In this document: in pieces, positions 15,452 to 22,260 of the stretch
Layout of the letters: each line of letters opens with the position of its first letter
How positions within the stretch are numbered: the stretch's first letter is position 1
DNA from: Wohlfahrtiimonas sp.
GTDB lineage: Bacteria; Pseudomonadota; Gammaproteobacteria; Cardiobacteriales; Wohlfahrtiimonadaceae
Direction of reading: 5' to 3'
Assembly (NCBI GenBank): GCA_030149965.1
Contig: JASLHB010000081.1
Coordinates: forward strand, 1-22,260
DNA length: 22,260 nt
Notes under the pieces: generated by a model
What the model was told of the DNA's origin: nothing
Database searches by the model: none
The model's input: the letters and a program-made list of their open reading frames with translations, nothing else
Position numbers and translations under genes: made by a program

Positions 15452-15511
15452 ATTGTAACAATAAAAATATCAAATGTTAATAGTTATCATTTATAAATAG
15501 TAATTATTATC
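15452..15511 (-). promoter_or_regulatory. hutZ promoter with overlapping Fur-like boxes
   Basis: On the minus strand, -35 TTAACA (plus 15475-15480), a 17-bp spacer and -10 TACAAT (plus 15452-15457) each match the sigma-70 consensus at 5 of 6 bases. Two 19-bp windows resemble the Fur consensus GATAATGATAATCATTATC: plus 15476-15494 read in reverse (13 of 19) and 15493-15511 read in reverse, starting GATAAT (12 of 19). They abut and overlap the -35, where Fur would block transcription under iron-replete conditions. The promoter is well supported; Fur control is inferred from this and the heme function. Confidence 0.6.
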
Positions 15512-15693
15512 AAGTGTTAAGAATTATTCTTTGAGTGAGTGTGTGTATAATATTAATTAAATCAAATGATTAATTGATTATTTTATTGAAACTCAATCTC
15601 TTATATTGATGGGATAAAAACTACAACTATTATTAAAATCAGGTAGAATGAGTGTTTTTCTTTGTTTAATTGAATAGATTGGAATAATCTCGT
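15512..15693 (+). promoter_or_regulatory. AT-rich leader upstream of leuS with candidate -10 boxes
   Basis: This stretch holds no ORF of note. TATAAT at 15546-15551 and TAGAAT at 15644-15649 are candidate -10 boxes for leuS, neither with a good -35. The later one would place the transcript start about 35-40 nt before the leuS ATG. I see no leader peptide or leucine-codon run that would suggest attenuation. Confidence 0.3.
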
Positions 15694-18276
15694 ATGAAAC
15701 CAGCATATCATCACCAAGATGTTGAGCAAACAGCACAATCTTATTGGGAAACCAATAACACATTTAAAGTTGCAGATCATGTAGAAGGTAAACAAAACTA
15801 TTACTGCCTGTCCATGTTCCCATATCCATCTGGGCGACTTCACATGGGGCACGTTCGCAACTATACAATTGGCGATGTTATGAGTCGTTATATGACAATG
15901 AAGGGCTTTAACGTTCTTCAGCCAATGGGTTGGGATGCATTTGGTATGCCGGCGGAAAATGCGGCGATTGATAATAAAGTTTCACCTTATCAATGGACGC
16001 AAAAAAATATGACTTACATGAAAAACCAATTGAAGCTTTTGGGCTTTGGTTTTGATTGGGATCGCGAGATCGCAACATGTGAACCAGATTATTATCGTTG
16101 GGAACAATGGTTCTTTACGAAATTATATGAAAAAGGCATCATTTACCGTAAAAACGGTATTGTGAACTGGGATCCAATTGATCAAACAGTTCTTGCAAAT
16201 GAGCAGGTGATCGATGGCAAAGGTTGGCGTTCTGGTGCAGAAGTTGAGCGCCGTGAAATTCCAATGTATTACTTTAGAATCACTGATTATGCAGAAGAAT
16301 TATTAGAAGATTTGGATACTTTAACGGATTGGCCGTTACAAGTTAAAATCATGCAAAAAAACTGGATCGGTAAATCACAAGGGATGGAAATTGGTTTCCC
16401 TTATGAAGATGGTGCAGTGCGCGTATTCACCACTCGCCCAGATACATTGATGGGTGCGAGTTATGTTGCAGTTGCACCAGAACATGCAATTGCGCAAAAA
16501 GCAGCTGCCAATAATCCTGAGTTACAAGCATTCATCGAAGAGTGTAAAAAAGGCGGCACGAACGAAGCTGACATTGCGACCCAAGAGAAAAAAGGGATGG
16601 CAACAGGTGCATTTGTTCAACATCCAATTACTGGTGAAGATTTACCGGTTTGGGTGGCTAACTATGTAATCATCACTTATGGAGAAGGCGCTGTAATGGC
16701 TGTGCCTGCACATGATGAACGTGACTTTGAATTTGCAAATAAATATGGCTTACCAATTAAGCCTGTGATTACAAATGATGCAGAAGATCAAAATTATACA
16801 ACATGGCAAGAAGCTTATGCTGAACATGGTGCGTTAATTAATTCAGGTGAATTTGATGGCTTGGGTTTTGAAGATGCAACACAAGCAATTGCTAAATTCT
16901 TAGAAGCTAAAGAATTAGGTTTTATCAAAACTCAGTATCGTTTACGCGATTGGGGTATTTCTCGTCAACGTTATTGGGGTTGTCCAATTCCGATCATTCA
17001 TTGCGAATGTTGTGGCGATGTTCCTGTACCAGAGCAAGACTTACCAGTAGTGTTGCCAAATGACTTGATTCCAGATGGTTCAGGTAATCCTTTACATAAA
17101 AATGAAGCATTCTTGAATGTGGATTGTCCAAAATGTGGCAAGGCTGCGCGCCGTGAAACAGATACGATGGATACATTCATGGATTCATCTTGGTATTATG
17201 CACGTTTTGCATCTTATGATTGCAATACAGCGATGTTGGATGAGCGTGCAGAACAATGGTTGCCAGTGGATCAATACATTGGTGGTATTGAACATGCGAT
17301 CTTACACCTTTTATATTCACGTTTCTTCCACAAATTGATGCGTGATGAAGGTTTATTGGGCGATCCAGAAAAAGCATCTAAAGAACCATTCAAGGCATTG
17401 TTAACGCAAGGCATGGTAATTTCTCCATCATTCTATCGTCATGCTTCAACAGGTTATACTTGGTACAACTTGGATGATGTGACGCCAGTTGTGAAAGATG
17501 GTGAAACAACTTATATCTTAAATGCTGATGGCCAACCTGTTGTTTATGGTGGCGTTCAGAAGATGAGTAAATCTAAGAACAATGGTGTAGATCCTGAATT
17601 CATCATTAATGAATATGGTGCAGATACTGCGCGTTTATTCATGATGTTCAGTGCGCCGCCTGAGCAATCTTTAGAATGGTCAGTTTCTGGTGTTGAAGGT
17701 GCTCAACGTTTCTTGAAACGTTTGTGGGCATTTGGTCATGAATTCCAAGATTCATTATCTGCAAAAGTTGAATATGATCCTACAGATAAAGCTTCTAAAG
17801 ATATTCGTCGTCTTGTGCACGAAGAATTGAAGAAGGCGTTGTTCGATTATGATCGTTACCAATACAATACAGTGATTTCAGCAACCATGAAAATGTTGAA
17901 CGCATTGGGTGAATTAGATGATAGTGAAGCTGCAAAATTCGTGCGTAATGAAGGATTCTCCATTATGTTGCGTTTGTTATATCCTATCATTCCTCATGTA
18001 ACCCATGAAATTTGGAACAATGTATTTGAAGGTAAAATCGAAGTAGCAGAAATACCAACTGTGGATGAATCTGTATTGGTTCGCGATGAAATCAATTATG
18101 TTATCCAGGTGAATGGTAAATTGCGTGGTGAATTTGTGATTTCTGCATCAGCTTCTAAAGAAGAAATTGAAGCAATGGCATTGGCGAATGAAACAGCATC
18201 GAAGCACTTTGAAGGTTTAAATATCATGAAAGTGATCGTTGTGCCTAAGAAACTTGTGAATATTGTTGCTAAGTAA
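15694..18276 (+). CDS. leuS: Leucyl-tRNA synthetase
   Basis: The 860-residue class I synthetase is the same size as bacterial LeuRS. The Rossmann fold contains the HIGH-type motif HMGH (residues 50-53, in YPSGRLHMGHVRNYT), and the second signature KMSKS is at residues 623-627. Between them is the CP1 editing domain, with the threonine-rich FTTRPDTLMGASYVAVAPEH and the VPAHDERDFEFA segment that clears mischarged tRNA. A zinc-binding-type region with CECCGDV and CPKCG pairs lies near 430-480. The C-terminal anticodon-binding and tRNA-contacting domains end in VNIVAK. It stands alone with its own terminator. Confidence 0.98.
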   Translation: MKPAYHHQDVEQTAQSYWETNNTFKVADHVEGKQNYYCLSMFPYPSGRLHMGHVRNYTIGDVMSRYMTMKGFNVLQPMGWDAFGMPAENAAIDNKVSPYQWTQKNMTYMKNQLKLLGFGFDWDREIATCEPDYYRWEQWFFTKLYEKGIIYRKNGIVNWDPIDQTVLANEQVIDGKGWRSGAEVERREIPMYYFRITDYAEELLEDLDTLTDWPLQVKIMQKNWIGKSQGMEIGFPYEDGAVRVFTTRPDTLMGASYVAVAPEHAIAQKAAANNPELQAFIEECKKGGTNEADIATQEKKGMATGAFVQHPITGEDLPVWVANYVIITYGEGAVMAVPAHDERDFEFANKYGLPIKPVITNDAEDQNYTTWQEAYAEHGALINSGEFDGLGFEDATQAIAKFLEAKELGFIKTQYRLRDWGISRQRYWGCPIPIIHCECCGDVPVPEQDLPVVLPNDLIPDGSGNPLHKNEAFLNVDCPKCGKAARRETDTMDTFMDSSWYYARFASYDCNTAMLDERAEQWLPVDQYIGGIEHAILHLLYSRFFHKLMRDEGLLGDPEKASKEPFKALLTQGMVISPSFYRHASTGYTWYNLDDVTPVVKDGETTYILNADGQPVVYGGVQKMSKSKNNGVDPEFIINEYGADTARLFMMFSAPPEQSLEWSVSGVEGAQRFLKRLWAFGHEFQDSLSAKVEYDPTDKASKDIRRLVHEELKKALFDYDRYQYNTVISATMKMLNALGELDDSEAAKFVRNEGFSIMLRLLYPIIPHVTHEIWNNVFEGKIEVAEIPTVDESVLVRDEINYVIQVNGKLRGEFVISASASKEEIEAMALANETASKHFEGLNIMKVIVVPKKLVNIVAK

Positions 18277-18285
18277 GTAATAAAT

Positions 18286-18318
18286 TAGCCCTTAGAGATT
18301 TTTAAGGGCTATTTTTTT
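18286..18318 (+). terminator. Rho-independent terminator after leuS
   Basis: TAGCCCTTA (18286-18294) pairs perfectly with TAAGGGCTA (18303-18311) around an 8-nt loop and is followed by seven T. It starts 10 nt after the leuS stop codon and separates leuS from the Sel1-repeat gene. Confidence 0.92.
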
Positions 18319-18363
18319 GTCAAACTATATTGACTGAAAGCATTGATGATAAAGCGGAGAACT

Positions 18364-19407
18364 ATGAAAAAAATAAGTTTAGCATTGATTGTTTCGAGTT
18401 TATTAGCATCAGCTTCTTTTGCTGATCAAATAGATACTTTGCAAATTCCACATGAGCAAAATATACATAGTCTTCAGTCGTTATTAGATAAAGATCCTGC
18501 CAATAGCGAAGCTCTTTTTGAGATGGCTGTATTTTATGGTTCAGCTGATCATTTGGATGTTGTTAAACAACATGATTATTTAAAAAAATCAGCAGATTTG
18601 CATTTGCCTGAAGCAGAAATGCAATATGGTTTTTTATTATTAAATGATGGGCAAGTAAAAGAAGGGCTTGCATATATTAAACAAGCTGCTGAACAAGGAT
18701 ATGTGAAAGCATTGACTTTGTTGGGTGATCTTTATTTCGCAGGTTATCAAAACCAAGCGGGTGAAATATTGCTTCAGTCGGATGTTGATTTATCGGAGCA
18801 ATATTTAAAACAAGCTGTAGCTCAGAATGATTCTGAAGCTCGCTATACTTTGGCTTATTTATATTTAGATCCAAATTTAAGTAAGCAAGATATTCAAAAG
18901 GCGATAGAGTTATTTGAGTCAAATATAGATTATGTGAATAAAAATGCTCATTTAGCCTCAGTTATTGCGCTGATTGATGTTTATAGTAAAGGCGAATATG
19001 TGGCTGTAAATCAAGCTAAGCTAGTAGATTATTTTTATTTGGCGAGTTTAAAAGATTATTTGCCTGCATTATATCCTATTGGGATGATGCAAAGAGAAGG
19101 TGCTAAAGGTGAGCGATTAGAAATTGTTAAAGATTTGAATTCTGCTTTTACTAATTTGAATAAAGCTGCTAATGCTGGTTATATCGATGCAATGTTTAGA
19201 ATCGGTGAAATGTATTTTAAAGGTGAAGGTATTGAACAAAGCGATCGTGATGCTTATATTTGGATGTCCGTGGCTGAAGAATTATCTGCCAATGAAAATA
19301 AGTATTCAGAAACGATTTTAGAATTAGTGCCTAAAAAAGAGCGAGAAGCAGTTGTTGATCAGAAAAATCAGCAGTTAAAGTTATTTGTAGTGCCGAATCA
19401 ACCTTGA
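18364..19407 (+). CDS. Secreted Sel1-repeat (TPR-like) protein
   Basis: The 347-residue product begins with a clear signal peptide (MKKISLALIVSSLLASASFA, likely cut before Asp21) and is probably periplasmic. It then has degenerate Sel1-like helix pairs: ALFEMAVFYGSADHLDVV, AEMQYGFLLLNDGQVKEGLAYIKQAAEQGYVKA, LTLLGDLYFAG, EARYTLAYLYLDPN and NLNKAANAGYIDA. The last repeat is the most canonical (MFRIGEMYFKGEGIEQSDRDAYIWMSVAEEL). Sel1 proteins act as scaffolds in protein-protein contacts; no partner can be inferred. I start at 18364, where GGAGA lies just upstream and the signal peptide begins. The gene sits between two terminators, so it is probably monocistronic. Specific function is unknown. 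Confidence 0.82.
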   Translation: MKKISLALIVSSLLASASFADQIDTLQIPHEQNIHSLQSLLDKDPANSEALFEMAVFYGSADHLDVVKQHDYLKKSADLHLPEAEMQYGFLLLNDGQVKEGLAYIKQAAEQGYVKALTLLGDLYFAGYQNQAGEILLQSDVDLSEQYLKQAVAQNDSEARYTLAYLYLDPNLSKQDIQKAIELFESNIDYVNKNAHLASVIALIDVYSKGEYVAVNQAKLVDYFYLASLKDYLPALYPIGMMQREGAKGERLEIVKDLNSAFTNLNKAANAGYIDAMFRIGEMYFKGEGIEQSDRDAYIWMSVAEELSANENKYSETILELVPKKEREAVVDQKNQQLKLFVVPNQP

Positions 19408-19431
19408 GAAAAATAACAAGATTGTCATAAT

Positions 19432-19460
19432 AAAAAAGAGCGAATGAATCGCTCTTTTTT
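19432..19460. terminator. Bidirectional terminator between the Sel1-repeat gene and ampG
   Basis: GAGCGA (19438-19443) pairs with TCGCTC (19449-19454), flanked by six A (19432-19437) and six T (19455-19460), so it works in both directions. It lies between the convergent ends at 19407 and 19465. Confidence 0.92.
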
Positions 19461-19464
19461 ATGT

Positions 19465-20739
19465 TCAGTCTTTATTGCTTTGTAGCGTAATAATGCTTGA
19501 TTTAATCCACATTAAAACAAATAAGGCTGGCACAAATAAAAATGCGGTGAATATAAAAAAGCTCTGCCAGCCATAATCCTCTACAGCAAACCCTGAGAAT
19601 GAGCCAAATATACGTAAAGAGAAAGCGGCAATCGCGCTCAGCATTGCATATTGAGTCGCGGAATATGTGCGATTACATAATAAGCTTAGATATGTAATGA
19701 ATACAGCACTTGCAAATCCACCGATGAAATTCTCCAAAGAAATGGCGAGCGTTAAAGATAATACTGTTGGGTAATGCAAGACAAGAATATAGCCAAGATT
19801 GGTCAATCCCATCAATATTGATGACCAAATTAGAGCAGTATATAAGTTCATGCGAGCAATAATATTGGCTGAGATCAATGCGCCCAATAGTGTTGCAATT
19901 AACCCATAAACTTTGCTGATTAAGCCAATTTGAGCACCTGTATAGCCCATTTCATTATAAAATGCTGAAATTAAAACACCAGCAATTGCATCAGGCATTT
20001 TGAAAAATAAGATAAATATTAGAATTAGAATAGCTTGAGGGCGAGTAATGAAATTTTTAAAGGGGATCAAAATGTAATCTGCTAATGTGGAATGTGTTGA
20101 TGCTTTGTGTTGTTGATTTTCTGAATGATCAATTTCTTCCCTAATGAAGCAGAATGTCACAAAAGTAATAGTGGCAAATAATGCCGCTACTAATAAAAAA
20201 ATAGATGGCCAGTTAATGTAATCAGATGCCAGTAATACAGCTGCTCCCATAATCAACATAGCCATACGATAAGTGATTTGTGAGAGGCTTGAGCCGTAAG
20301 ATTGTTCTTCATGGGATAATATATCAATGCGATAAGCATCAATGACAATATCTTGGCTAGCAGATGCTGTTGCTAATAATAATATGAGAATGGAGATAAT
20401 GCCAATGTGGTCATTAGGATTCACCATGGATAAAGCAAGAAAGATTAATGTTAAGCAAGATTGAAATAAGACAATCCAGCTTTTTCGTCTACCTAATTTG
20501 GCGAGAATAATAGGGCGCTTTGCATCTAAAAATGGTGCCCATAAAAATTTAAACACATAAGGCAAGCCAGCTAAACTGATTAATCCAATGCTTTTTTTAT
20601 CGACACCATATTTAGATAGCCAATATGTCAGCGTTGATAACGTCATTAATATTGGCAAGCCTGATGCAAAGCTTAAAAAACCAACTGCTAGAATTTTAGG
20701 GGAAAAATAAGGTTTAAAGCTTTCTAGCAGTTTAGTCAT
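19465..20739 (-). CDS. ampG: AmpG-type muropeptide permease (MFS)
   Basis: AmpG imports GlcNAc-anhydroMurNAc peptides for cell-wall recycling and, where ampC exists, feeds the AmpR induction signal. The 424-residue protein has about 12 hydrophobic segments. Family hallmarks are FASGLPILMTLSTLTYWL, IGLISLAGLPYVFKFLWAPFLD, LGRRKSWIVLFQ and ATASASQDIVIDAYRID. KMPDAIAGVLISAFYNEMGY and the ISLENFIGGFASAVFITYLS segment are also typical. The ATG lies 3 nt after the speG stop, so it is co-transcribed and perhaps translated by coupling, as its own ribosome site is weak. No ampR, ampC or ampD is seen here. Confidence 0.92.
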   Translation of the reverse strand: MTKLLESFKPYFSPKILAVGFLSFASGLPILMTLSTLTYWLSKYGVDKKSIGLISLAGLPYVFKFLWAPFLDAKRPIILAKLGRRKSWIVLFQSCLTLIFLALSMVNPNDHIGIISILILLLATASASQDIVIDAYRIDILSHEEQSYGSSLSQITYRMAMLIMGAAVLLASDYINWPSIFLLVAALFATITFVTFCFIREEIDHSENQQHKASTHSTLADYILIPFKNFITRPQAILILIFILFFKMPDAIAGVLISAFYNEMGYTGAQIGLISKVYGLIATLLGALISANIIARMNLYTALIWSSILMGLTNLGYILVLHYPTVLSLTLAISLENFIGGFASAVFITYLSLLCNRTYSATQYAMLSAIAAFSLRIFGSFSGFAVEDYGWQSFFIFTAFLFVPALFVLMWIKSSIITLQSNKD

Positions 20740-20742
20740 AAA

Positions 20743-21273
20743 TTACTTTTGTCCTTTAAGATTTGCCATGTATTCATTTTGGAAAATGCACATGCGAATA
20801 GCGTTGCGATAAGCGCCCGCAGAGAAGAATTCGTGTCGTAAAACACCTTCCACGGTGAAACCTAACTTAGTGTAAATATGTACTGCTTTTTCATTGGCTT
20901 CATCCACAACTAGATACAATTTATAAAGGTTCAAAGTATAGAACGCATAATCCATTGCCAATTTAGTTGCAACTCTCGCATAACCTTTGCCTTGATTGCT
21001 CGGTGCAATGATGATTTGGAATTCAGCACGACGATGCGTGTAATCAATTTCCACTAATTCCACAAGTCCGATTGGTTCTTTGTTTTCCGTTGTTTGTAGA
21101 ATGAAGCGGCGTTCATTTTTATCATGAATATGTTTATCGTAGAGATCAGATAATTCTAAAAAAGATTCATACGGCTCTTCGAACCAATAACGCATAATGG
21201 ATGCGTTATTGTCTAAATGGTGCACAAACCGAAGGTCCTCTTTCTCAAGTGGTCGAAGACTTAAAGTGCTCAT
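20743..21273 (-). CDS. speG: Spermidine/spermine N1-acetyltransferase SpeG
   Basis: SpeG acetylates spermidine and spermine with acetyl-CoA to relieve polyamine excess. The 176-residue GNAT protein is strikingly close to E. coli SpeG: LRPLEKEDLRFVHHLDNNAS, IMRYWFEEPYESFLELSDLY and HRRAEFQIIIAP follow in order. The acetyl-CoA-binding loop is QGKGYA, followed by NLYKLYLVVDEANEKAVHIY and the GAYRNAIRMCIFQ tail. AAGGAAATTAAC precedes the ATG. It is the middle gene of a minus-strand unit, 23 nt after the YgiM-like gene and 3 nt before ampG. A link between polyamine acetylation and muropeptide recycling is not known to me; the grouping may reflect position only. Confidence 0.95.
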   Translation of the reverse strand: MSTLSLRPLEKEDLRFVHHLDNNASIMRYWFEEPYESFLELSDLYDKHIHDKNERRFILQTTENKEPIGLVELVEIDYTHRRAEFQIIIAPSNQGKGYARVATKLAMDYAFYTLNLYKLYLVVDEANEKAVHIYTKLGFTVEGVLRHEFFSAGAYRNAIRMCIFQNEYMANLKGQK

Positions 21274-21296
21274 GTTAATTTCCTTATTGATATGGA

Positions 21297-21980
21297 TTAA
21301 TAGCGGCTCCAGTTACGTTTTTGATTACGGTAACGAAGTAGCCTTGGCAAAATAGATGTGCCTAAAACAATGCCTGCAAAAAGGATGCTTGCACCTTTTA
21401 GCCATTCATCGCTTCTTTTGTTCTCTTTTAAGGTGAAATTTTCACTCTTTAATTGTTTTAATTCCAATTCTTGTTGCATATTAACTTGCGTTAATAATTG
21501 ATTGTCATTGTCAATATCAATGACATTTTTATTGATTTGTTCAAGATGCGTCACACGATTCGTTTGAACTAATAATGCCTGTTCTAATTTTTTCTGATTT
21601 TCTTGTAGGTTCAGCACTAAGGTATCTTTATCATCGTTATCTTTGCTGAGTGTTGCAATTTTTTCTTGAAGCGGTGCATATTCTTGCTTTGCCATTTCGA
21701 CAAATTCACGTGCAGCTGGTTCATTCATCACAAAGCTTTTATGAATCCATCCACGAGAATTATTCTCACCATATTGAACTTCATAGTTTTGTTTATTTTC
21801 ACCTAAGATGGTAACTTTTTCACCAGCTGTGAGCATTTTAATGATGCGACTATTGTCAGCGCCTGTTGCTCTAATCGGTGCTTGTAGTTGATCTGTGACG
21901 TATTTGATATTTTGAGCAGAAACTGTAGAGCATAAAATTGTGAGTGATAACAGTGTGATAATATGAGTGCGAAAAGACAT
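21297..21980 (-). CDS. SH3-domain membrane protein, YgiM type (TIGR04211-like)
   Basis: The 227-residue protein has an N-terminal signal peptide (about 1-22, ending STVSA|QN). A bacterial SH3 domain follows (about 24-85, IKYVTDQLQAPIRATGADNSRIIKMLTAGEKVTIL, ending in RGWIHKSFV). A coiled coil spans about 90-190, and a single C-terminal membrane helix (about 196-212, ASILFAGIVLGTSIL) precedes a basic tail RLLRYRNQKRNWSRY. This is the architecture of E. coli YgiM: a periplasmic SH3 domain on a coiled-coil stalk anchored in the inner membrane. Function is not settled; bacterial SH3 domains often contact peptidoglycan. AAGGA sits 4 nt before the ATG. It is the first gene of the run with speG and ampG. 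Confidence 0.85.
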   Translation of the reverse strand: MSFRTHIITLLSLTILCSTVSAQNIKYVTDQLQAPIRATGADNSRIIKMLTAGEKVTILGENKQNYEVQYGENNSRGWIHKSFVMNEPAAREFVEMAKQEYAPLQEKIATLSKDNDDKDTLVLNLQENQKKLEQALLVQTNRVTHLEQINKNVIDIDNDNQLLTQVNMQQELELKQLKSENFTLKENKRSDEWLKGASILFAGIVLGTSILPRLLRYRNQKRNWSRY

Positions 21981-22014
21981 TCTATTCCTTAAAATATGCT
22001 ACTGCGGAAGGAAT

Positions 22015-22043
22015 ATTATAAACGTTAATGCATGAGAATGCAT
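22015..22043 (-). promoter_or_regulatory. Promoter candidate of the YgiM-like/speG/ampG unit with ATGCAT repeats
   Basis: On the minus strand a perfect -10 TATAAT (plus 22015-22020) lies 35 nt before the ATG. The -35 region lacks a good TTGACA. Instead it holds two copies of AATGCAT, starting at 22027 and 22037, exactly 10 bp apart, which could be a binding site for a regulator that replaces or covers the -35. Confidence 0.45.
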
Positions 22044-22077
22044 CTGAGAATCTACCGTGGGCTATGAATTTGGCAAT

Positions 22078-22107
22078 AAAAAAGAGCATTATGAAATGCT
22101 CTTTTTT
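22078..22107. terminator. Terminator of the tRNA unit
   Basis: GAGCATT (22084-22090) pairs with AATGCTC (22095-22101), with six A before and six T after. It therefore has a T-run in either direction. Its likely job is to end the minus-strand tRNA transcript before the YgiM-like gene's promoter region. Confidence 0.9.
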
Positions 22108-22128
22108 ATTGTTTGCTGCTGCAATCAG

Positions 22129-22205
22129 TGGTGGGCCTTGCTGGGCTCGAACCAGCGACCGCTCGATTATGAGTCGAGAGCTCTAACCAACTGAGCTAAA
22201 GGCCC
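22129..22205 (-). tRNA. tRNA-Ile2 (anticodon CAT, lysidine type)
   Basis: The minus strand folds as a 77-nt tRNA including an encoded CCA (plus 22131-22129). The acceptor stem is GGGCCTT/AAGGCCC, the D arm is AGCTC...GAGCT, the anticodon stem is CTCGA/TCGAG with loop CTCATAA, and the T arm carries GGTTCGAGC. CAT can be elongator Met, initiator Met or Ile2. The anticodon arm CGACTCATAATCG, the following GGTCGCTGG and the C4-G69/C5-G68 pairs resemble E. coli ileX, recognised by TilS, rather than metT, so Ile2 is preferred. Confidence 0.82.
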
Positions 22206-22212
22206 AAATATC

Positions 22213-22260
22213 TGGTAGGCATAAATGGATTCGAACCATCGACCCCCACCATGTCAAGGT
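22213..22260 (-). tRNA. tRNA-Val (anticodon GAC), 5' part outside the window
   Basis: The minus strand shows the 3' half of a tRNA: anticodon loop TTGACAT with stem ACC/GGT, variable loop GGGGTC, T arm with GGTTCGAAT, acceptor strand TATGCCT, discriminator A and an encoded CCA (plus 22215-22213). The anticodon arm and variable region match E. coli tRNA-Val(GAC) closely. The gene lies 7 nt upstream of tRNA-Ile2 in the same direction, so the two are one transcript. Confidence 0.85.

Noticed and set aside
15512..15693. T-box or leader-peptide attenuator for leuS
   Set aside because: No T-box specifier or antiterminator sequence, no run of Leu codons and no terminator hairpin before the leuS start.
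22129..22205. Elongator tRNA-Met for the CAT-anticodon tRNA
   Set aside because: The anticodon arm, variable region and C4-G69/C5-G68 pairs fit Ile2 better; Met is kept as a minor alternative until TilS-identity scoring is done.

Overview
The window looks like the chromosome of an AT-rich gammaproteobacterium. The evidence is a ZipA homologue directly upstream of ligA, proteins very close to enterobacterial SpeG and to the YoaE/YegH membrane family, HutX/HutZ heme-handling proteins, and an AmpG muropeptide permease. Codon use leans towards A/T at third positions throughout. I cannot place the genus from this sequence. There is no insertion sequence, prophage, CRISPR array or rRNA. The content is mostly housekeeping, with a few accessory-looking pieces.

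Layout. Bases 1-1240 hold the 5' end of a MarR-type regulator (minus strand, cut by the window edge), a divergent 2H-phosphoesterase gene, and a small glutaredoxin-like gene that overlaps it tail to tail. mutS follows on the minus strand. Divergent from mutS is a plus-strand run: a TerC/CBS/CorC membrane protein, hslO, ubiX, a GTG-started RDD membrane protein, zipA, ligA and trmO. A pirin gene on the minus strand overlaps the end of trmO. Divergent from pirin is a two-gene unit, gph plus a shortened cobyric-acid-synthase homologue.

Bases 14100-15520 form a heme/iron unit on the minus strand: hutZ then hutX, with a strong promoter overlapped by Fur-like boxes upstream of hutZ, a long inverted repeat between the genes and a clear terminator after hutX. 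leuS and a secreted Sel1-repeat protein follow on the plus strand. The right end is a minus-strand run: a YgiM-like SH3 membrane protein, speG and ampG. Upstream of these lie a tRNA-Ile2(CAT) gene and a partial tRNA-Val(GAC) gene, separated from them by a terminator.

The most unusual items are: (1) a CobQ-like protein with the complete N-terminal synthetase domain and the characteristic C-terminal tail, but with the glutamine amidotransferase domain between them cleanly missing; (2) a perfect 16-bp inverted repeat, with arms 74 nt apart, between hutZ and hutX; (3) a palindromic operator candidate covering the promoter of the MarR-type regulator and facing the 2H-phosphoesterase gene. No obviously novel multi-gene system is visible.
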